DNA of 64,000 nucleotides from Haladaptatus sp. QDMS2 (GTDB taxonomy: Archaea > Halobacteriota > Halobacteria > Halobacteriales > Halococcaceae), in contig NZ_CP119791.1 in the NCBI RefSeq assembly GCF_029338295.1, positions 496,001 to 560,000 of the forward strand. Direction: 5' to 3'. Shown in pieces: positions 59,344 through 64,000 of this stretch. A program made the translations under genes and the position numbers. The stretch's first letter is position 1. Every line of letters starts with the position of its first letter. The notes below the pieces were generated by a model. It had not been told where the DNA came from. It did no database searches and worked only from the letters and a program-made list of their open reading frames with translations.

Positions 59344-59685
59344 TTACTCCTCGGGCGCAGACACAGCCTCGTTCGGGAAGCACTCTGCGAGGTCGTTGAG
59401 CATGTTGATGGTCTCCTTGCGCGTTCCCGGGTCGATGTCGTCTAAGGTCTCTACGTCTTCGAGCGCCTGTTCGAGCAGTGGAAGGCTCAGTCGCTGGTCT
59501 AAGTGGGCCACCGGGAGGTACAGGTCGTCGAACGACTCCGGTGGAATTCCCGACGTCGAAAGCAGGAAGTAGTCGTCTAAGTCAGCGAGGTCGTCGGTCT
59601 CGAAGTCGTCGGCACTCAACGCACGATTCGGTGCCGCCTTGGTTACCCCTCGAATCGACGGGACGTGCAGCGTATAGTCCGTCAT
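59344..59685 (-). CDS. Acidic hypothetical protein, unknown function
   Basis: 113 aa from the ATG at 59685: MTDYTLHVPSIRGVTKAAPN; no domain recognised. Acidic and soluble with a central LYLPVAHLDQRLSLPLLEQA. Minus-strand TTTTACG lies 25 nt before the ATG. It sits between the SRPBCC gene and secY, and its role is unknown. Confidence 0.6.
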   Translation of the reverse strand: MTDYTLHVPSIRGVTKAAPNRALSADDFETDDLADLDDYFLLSTSGIPPESFDDLYLPVAHLDQRLSLPLLEQALEDVETLDDIDPGTRKETINMLNDLAECFPNEAVSAPEE

Positions 59686-59815
59686 GGCAAACCCACCCGG
59701 CGGAAGCGTAAAAGCGATTTTGGCAGGCAAAGTGGTATGCCCCACCGTTCGCCAGTTCAAGAGCAGGCGCTGTCGCTCGCTGCGCGAAAGACGAGAGAAA
59801 TGTAGAGAGGGTGCG

Positions 59816-61288
59816 TTAGTCGCCGCCGCCGAACATCTGGCGCATCATCGGGTGCATCTCCATGAGCTGTTCCTCAGCGATTTCCTCGTACAGTTTGTAC
59901 GTGATGGAGACCGTGAGCAGCAGCCCCGTTCCGGAGACGGCACCGATGGTGCCGAGCATGTTCGCCATGACGGCGAGCAGGCCCACGAGGGCACCACCGA
60001 TGATGGTGACCTGCGGGATGTAGCGTTCTAAGACCTTCTCCATGACGCCAGGACTCTGACGGAAGCCGGGAATCTGCATTCCCGAGCGCTGAATCTGTCG
60101 CGCCGTCGCTTCCGGCCCCATGTCGGTGGTCTCCACCCAGAAGATGGCGAAGATTGCGCCACCGATGACCATGAAGGTCAGGTCGATGAGCACGCGGATG
60201 ATGATCATCCACGGCTCCGCGGTCGTCTGCCCGAGCCACCACATCCACTGTCCAGGAGACTGGATGGGGGCCAGGTAGTAGAACAACCCGCTTACGGGTT
60301 GTCCCTGGGCGTACGTCCCGACCCAGCCGGGCATTCCGGCCCACTGGGCTTCGAGGATGCGCCCGAGGAACTGGATGTTCGCCTGCAGCGCGCGGACGAG
60401 AATCATGGGCAGGACGCTCGCGTAGATGAGCTTCACGGGGAAGCGACCCCGTGCACCCTTCACCCGGGAGTGGGAGAGGGGAATCTCCACGCGGACGCTC
60501 TCTGCGTACACGACCACGATGAAGATGAGCAGGGTCGTGATGAGCGCGAGAATCTGCCCTTCACCCATGAACAGGACCTGAAGGCCCTGTGGCGTCAGGA
60601 GGCTCGGAACGTCCACACTGCCGGTCAGCATGCCGAACCAGGTGGCGAAGAGGCCAGCCTCGTTCGACCCGATTCCGGGGACGGCGAAGAAGCCACCCAC
60701 GAGACTCTGGCTGACACCGGCGATGATGAACAGGCCAATCCCTGACCCGACGCCCCACTTCGAGACGACCTCGTCCATGAACAGGATGAGGATACCGCCG
60801 ACGAAGATTTGGGCGAAGATGAGCCACTTTACGCCACTCAGTCCAATTCCGAGATTCTGGGCGACCTGTGGGTCTGCGGGGAGGAAGTCTCCGGCGAAGA
60901 CCATCGGGAGGCCGGTCAGACAGATCATCACCACCACCAGGAACTTCTGGAGGCCCTGATAGAGGATCTGGTCTCTCGGGTTGTTCGTATCGAGGCCCAA
61001 GAGGTCTGCGCCGCCGAGTAGCTGCAGCACAATGCTTGCGGTGACGATTGGACCGATACCGAGCTGCAGGATTGTCCCCTGACCACCCGCGAGGATGGAG
61101 CGGAACTGCCCGAACACGTCTGACTGCCCGGAGCCGAGTCCGTACAGGAACACGTTCGTCAGGAAGAAATACAACACCAGAATGCCGGCTGTCCAGCCGA
61201 GCTTGCGCCGGAATGGGACGTGTCCCTCCGGCCGACGGACTGACGGCATTCGGGTGAGCACCGGTTCAGCAGCCTCCTTCCAGCCCAT
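59816..61288 (-). CDS. secY: Protein translocase subunit SecY
   Basis: 490 aa with 10 membrane helices, the archaeal SecY/Sec61alpha channel that exports unfolded proteins. MGWKEAAEPVLTRMPSVRRP, the plug/hinge region, EVVSKWGVGSGIGLFIIAGV and a closing QVTIIGGALVGLLAVMANML are typical. The ATG at 61288 is preferred over upstream starts that would run into uL15. Downstream of uL15 in the spc operon. Confidence 0.95.
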   Translation of the reverse strand: MGWKEAAEPVLTRMPSVRRPEGHVPFRRKLGWTAGILVLYFFLTNVFLYGLGSGQSDVFGQFRSILAGGQGTILQLGIGPIVTASIVLQLLGGADLLGLDTNNPRDQILYQGLQKFLVVVMICLTGLPMVFAGDFLPADPQVAQNLGIGLSGVKWLIFAQIFVGGILILFMDEVVSKWGVGSGIGLFIIAGVSQSLVGGFFAVPGIGSNEAGLFATWFGMLTGSVDVPSLLTPQGLQVLFMGEGQILALITTLLIFIVVVYAESVRVEIPLSHSRVKGARGRFPVKLIYASVLPMILVRALQANIQFLGRILEAQWAGMPGWVGTYAQGQPVSGLFYYLAPIQSPGQWMWWLGQTTAEPWMIIIRVLIDLTFMVIGGAIFAIFWVETTDMGPEATARQIQRSGMQIPGFRQSPGVMEKVLERYIPQVTIIGGALVGLLAVMANMLGTIGAVSGTGLLLTVSITYKLYEEIAEEQLMEMHPMMRQMFGGGD

Positions 61289-61292
61289 TTGT

Positions 61293-61793
61293 CTACTCCG
61301 CGTCCTCGTCTTCGTCTTCGTCGTCTGCTTCGAGTTCAGCCTGGCGCTCTTCGCCGCGCTCACTGAGGATGGCGTCGCCGCCTTCGCCCTCGATGAGCTC
61401 GCGTGCGCTCTCGCTGAAGTCGTCAGCCGTTACGACGAGCTGGTTACGAATCTGGCTGCCACCGAGGACTTTGACGACGTCTACATCGTAGCCGTCCTCG
61501 ACGATGTCGCGGACGTCCAGTTTGAAGCCGTTGTCTGTCTCTTCGGCGAGGCCGTCTGCGGCGTAAACGGCCGCGTTCTCGTCTAACGTCTGCACGTCGA
61601 TGGTGCTGACGTCCTCACGGACGGCTGGTGGACGGGTGAACCCGTGCTTGCCAAGCGGTTCGTAGTTGTGGAACTCGTGTTTTGCGCGCCCCGCGCGACC
61701 ACGGCCACCACGGTTACCGGCACCGCGCCGGTTCTTGTGGGTACCGCCGCCGTGAGTGCGAGAGCCACGCTGGCGTCGTTTCTTACTGGTCAT
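61293..61793 (-). CDS. rpl15: 50S ribosomal protein uL15
   Basis: 166 aa. The N-terminal RGSRTHGGGTHKNRRGAGNR and GRAKHEFHNYEPLGKHGFTR, then the acidic end DDEDEDEDAE, match archaeal L15. Located 2 nt from uL30 and 4 nt upstream of secY, as in the spc operon. Confidence 0.95.
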   Translation of the reverse strand: MTSKKRRQRGSRTHGGGTHKNRRGAGNRGGRGRAGRAKHEFHNYEPLGKHGFTRPPAVREDVSTIDVQTLDENAAVYAADGLAEETDNGFKLDVRDIVEDGYDVDVVKVLGGSQIRNQLVVTADDFSESARELIEGEGGDAILSERGEERQAELEADDEDEDEDAE

Positions 61794-61795
61794 GA

Positions 61796-62260
61796 TTATC
61801 GCATCGCCTCGAGGAGCTGGTCGATCTCCTCTGTCGTGTGCTTACCGAGTTCGCCACCCTCTTTAGTGACGTGCTTGATGCCCTTGTGACCCTTGCGCGG
61901 TGGGTGCAGGCGAAGCACTGGAGAGAGGCCCTGCTCGCGGAGCGTCGTCTCGTCTGCGTAGATGGCGTCCGCGAGGGCTTCGATACTGTCGTAGTCGGTG
62001 TTCTCGGACACCCAGTCGTCGTCGACCGTCGCCTTGCCTTCGAGTGGCTCTGCGCGGGTGCGAATGAGCGTCTCGACGACCTCCTGGCTTGGGATGCCGT
62101 GGGCAACGTAGTCGTTGACCTTGGTGACCATGCCGCGGTAGGTCTCCGTCTCGGGGACGAAGGTTGCGTGGTTGACTTTGTGGATGTTGAGCATGGAGAG
62201 CGTGTCGCGGACGCTCTGTTCCATGTTCACTTCACCGCGAATCTGGACGAGTGCTCGCAT
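61796..62260 (-). CDS. rpl30: 50S ribosomal protein uL30
   Basis: 154 aa. [20 protein letters not shown] and HKVNHATFVPETETYRGMVTKV, with archaeal L7/L30 C-terminal LRLHPPRKGHKGIKHVTKEG. Its first base overlaps the last base of uS5. Part of the large subunit. Confidence 0.95.
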   Translation of the reverse strand: MRALVQIRGEVNMEQSVRDTLSMLNIHKVNHATFVPETETYRGMVTKVNDYVAHGIPSQEVVETLIRTRAEPLEGKATVDDDWVSENTDYDSIEALADAIYADETTLREQGLSPVLRLHPPRKGHKGIKHVTKEGGELGKHTTEEIDQLLEAMR

Positions 62261-62898
62261 TATTCGATCACCTCACGCTGTTCGCGGGCGTGCTGGGGCA
62301 CGCGTGCCTCAGCCGTGTTGCGAAGCGCGTTGAAGGTTGCTTTCGCGAAGTTGACCGTCGTGCGGGTGTTCCCCGACGAGCGGGTCCAGATGTCTTCGAT
62401 ACCGGCGAGTTCGAGCACCGAACGGACGGTTTCCCCGCCCGCGAGTCCGAGCCCGCGTGGTGCGGGCTGGAGCTCGACCTCGACGCTGCCTGCCTTGCCG
62501 GACGTGCGGAGTGCGACGGTGTGGGGTCGCCCACAGCCACATTCCCACGACCCGCAGCCACGCGAGACGTCGATGATGTTCAGTTTTGCGCGCTCGATTG
62601 CCTTCTGGATGGAGCCACCGACCTGGTCGTCTCGTCCCTGGGCGTAGCCAACGTAACCGTCGCGGTTACCGATGGCGACGACCGAGCGGAACTTGACACG
62701 TCGGCCGGAGTCGGTCATGCGCTGGACCATGTTGATGTCCAGGACGTCGTCTTCGAGCCCCGGGAGGAGCTGGTCGACGATCTGGGGTTCCTTGAGCGGA
62801 AGCCCCGAGCTGAGGGCGTCTTCCATCGTGGTGATGTCGCCCTCTGCGACCTTCCGGCCGAGTCGGGTTCGTGGCTCCCAGCCGTTGTTGTTGCTCAT
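62260..62898 (-). CDS. rps5: 30S ribosomal protein uS5
   Basis: 212 aa. [20 protein letters not shown] (RNA-binding core) and [20 protein letters not shown] are the S5 signatures. S5 shapes the small-subunit mRNA entry. Overlaps uL30 by one base and uL18 by four. Confidence 0.95.
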   Translation of the reverse strand: MSNNNGWEPRTRLGRKVAEGDITTMEDALSSGLPLKEPQIVDQLLPGLEDDVLDINMVQRMTDSGRRVKFRSVVAIGNRDGYVGYAQGRDDQVGGSIQKAIERAKLNIIDVSRGCGSWECGCGRPHTVALRTSGKAGSVEVELQPAPRGLGLAGGETVRSVLELAGIEDIWTRSSGNTRTTVNFAKATFNALRNTAEARVPQHAREQREVIE

Positions 62899-63449
62899 AA
62901 TTCGTTCTCCATTCGTTCACGCACTTCGTCGAAGTGCTCGGGGAGTTCGGTCGCGTCGAACTCGCCGCTGTAGAGTGGTTCGTCGAGCGATGCTGCGTAC
63001 TCGGCAATGTGCTCGCCGCGGGTGCGAGACCAGTCTGCGAGGACGCTCTCGTTGTGCGGGATGTCGAGTCCCGCGTCGATTGCGCCTTCCTGAACTGCGA
63101 ACACTTTGTTGCCGGGGGTTGCCGTGTTAAGGCCGATGTCGAGCACTGCCTCTTCGAGGCCTGCCTCGAGCGCGCGCTTGCCGGCGAGGAAGCCGGTCAG
63201 GTACGCGGCGGGCAGGTTACCAGTCGGAGCTTTCCAGCCGAAATCGGCGAGGTCGGCGGACGTCGCACTCGCGAGTGTTACGTCGCCTTCGTCTCCAGCC
63301 GTGATCAGCTGCGCCCTGATGTGCTGGTTGCTCTTGCGAGCGACCAGACGAGGCTTGCCGGATTTCAACAGGCGCAACCTCTGATGGTAGTCCGTTCGGA
63401 CCTCGCGGCGGCGCCGCATCGGAACCTTGTATCGTGGTCCGTTAGCCAT
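62895..63449 (-). CDS. rpl18: 50S ribosomal protein uL18
   Basis: 184 aa. [24 protein letters not shown]-type start ([16 protein letters not shown]), then [20 protein letters not shown] and the archaeal L18 central domain. Binds 5S rRNA. Its ends overlap eL19 by one base and uS5 by four. Confidence 0.95.
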   Translation of the reverse strand: MANGPRYKVPMRRRREVRTDYHQRLRLLKSGKPRLVARKSNQHIRAQLITAGDEGDVTLASATSADLADFGWKAPTGNLPAAYLTGFLAGKRALEAGLEEAVLDIGLNTATPGNKVFAVQEGAIDAGLDIPHNESVLADWSRTRGEHIAEYAASLDEPLYSGEFDATELPEHFDEVRERMENEL

Positions 63450-63898
63450 TATTCGTCACCGTACTGTTGTTCGATGTAGTTGAGCAGGTACTGGACACTG
63501 CGGAACTCGCCACCGCTTGCCTTGTTGTAGAGCGAGCGGTACTGCGTGCGGTCGAGTTCGCCCTCGTCGCGGAGTTCCTTGAGCTTCTTTCGCTGTGCGC
63601 GAATGCGGCTCGTCCAGTCCTTTTTCTTGTTCTGTCGTGCGCCAGCCTTCCCTTTGCGGGAACCGGGGCCTTTGCGGTGGCCGTAGGCGCGCTTCTCGTT
63701 GCGCTTTCGGGCACGGCCACGCGAGTTGCCTCGCTTGTCCTTCGCCTTGATAGACCCGTCCGCGACGAGTTCGCGGATGTCCTCGCGCGTGATTGCCTCT
63801 GCAATCTCGGCGGACGCTTCTGGGTCCATCCAGACTTTGTTCTTCCCGACGTCCAGGACGTCGGCAGCGAGTCGTCGCTGTGCTTTCAGGTCGCTCAT
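63449..63898 (-). CDS. rpl19e: 50S ribosomal protein eL19
   Basis: 149 aa. [20 protein letters not shown] and [20 protein letters not shown] identify eL19, an archaeal/eukaryotic protein. It is very basic. Overlaps eL32 by 4 nt (ATGA). Confidence 0.95.
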   Translation of the reverse strand: MSDLKAQRRLAADVLDVGKNKVWMDPEASAEIAEAITREDIRELVADGSIKAKDKRGNSRGRARKRNEKRAYGHRKGPGSRKGKAGARQNKKKDWTSRIRAQRKKLKELRDEGELDRTQYRSLYNKASGGEFRSVQYLLNYIEQQYGDE

Positions 63899-64000
63899 TC
63901 GTCTGTCACCTCAACTTCGACGTAGGTTGGGTTGAGCACGCGAATGCCGCGGTCCTCCGCTTCCTCCTCGATGCGCTCGCGCTTGCGAGCACCGACCGTG
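63895..64000 (-). CDS. rpl32e: 50S ribosomal protein eL32, C-terminal end (cut by window edge)
   Basis: Only the last 34 codons are visible: [20 protein letters not shown] then [14 protein letters not shown] and stop. This is the typical end of eL32. The upstream part lies beyond position 64000. Confidence 0.9.
   Translation of the reverse strand, partial: TVGARKRERIEEEAEDRGIRVLNPTYVEVEVTDE

Overview
The window reads as a stretch of haloarchaeal (class Halobacteria) chromosome. It is GC-rich, its proteins are strongly acidic, and many start codons lie about 25-28 nt after a TATA-like box with no Shine-Dalgarno sequence (leaderless pattern). It carries archaeal or haloarchaeal markers: TFS, Cbf5, eL19/eL32, archaeal SecY, the DUF106 membrane protein, bacterioruberin genes, Tat lipoproteins and PrsW. 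No transposase, CRISPR array or rRNA was seen. One tRNA gene, tRNA-Pro(GGG), is present.

Layout. 1-9.7 kb: glutamate-cysteine ligase family protein (cut by the left edge), an FAD oxidase, ATP-type PEP carboxykinase, a Tat lipoprotein with two ferritin-like domains, a voltage-gated-type K+ channel whose C-terminal zinc ribbon is split by an in-frame TGA, an Asp-box propeller, a rhodanese and a BBE-type FAD oxidase. 9.9-26.4 kb: NhaC and many single metabolic or membrane genes, a carotenoid oxygenase, YchF, two USPs, an SRAP-PPOX pair, a DsbA-like lipoprotein paired with a Cys-containing membrane protein, and an archaeal ornithine cyclodeaminase-type enzyme. 26.5-35 kb: a PurD-like ATP-grasp protein, the bacterioruberin genes (crtB converging on crtD-lyeJ-cruF), an SDR, a ZIP transporter and a CPBP-like membrane protein without catalytic residues. 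35-43.7 kb: Cys-cluster and CBS proteins, TFS, an operon of RHH/coiled-coil/zinc-ribbon proteins, a KaiC-like ATPase, a GHMP kinase-family gene, a glycosyltransferase, and ilvD, which is frameshifted as given here.

44-48 kb holds a 0.5-kb array of hairpins beside tRNA-Pro, then cbf5, cmk, the DUF106 (Oxa1/EMC3-like) gene and adk, all on the minus strand. 59.8-64 kb holds secY, uL15, uL30, uS5, uL18, eL19 and eL32, also on the minus strand. In many archaea secY, adk, DUF106, cmk and cbf5 adjoin. Here about 11.8 kb separates secY from adk. That block holds two TrkA/TrkH pairs back to back, a USP and APC-USP permease operon with a 27-codon leader ORF, a PrsW protease and several small proteins.

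The genes best worth a second look are the K+ channel with the internal TGA, the frameshifted ilvD, the hairpin/tRNA-3'-end array, the K+/USP block inside the ribosomal-secretory superoperon, and the DsbA-like/membrane-Cys pair. Calls rest on reading motifs and reading frames only. No database search was run.
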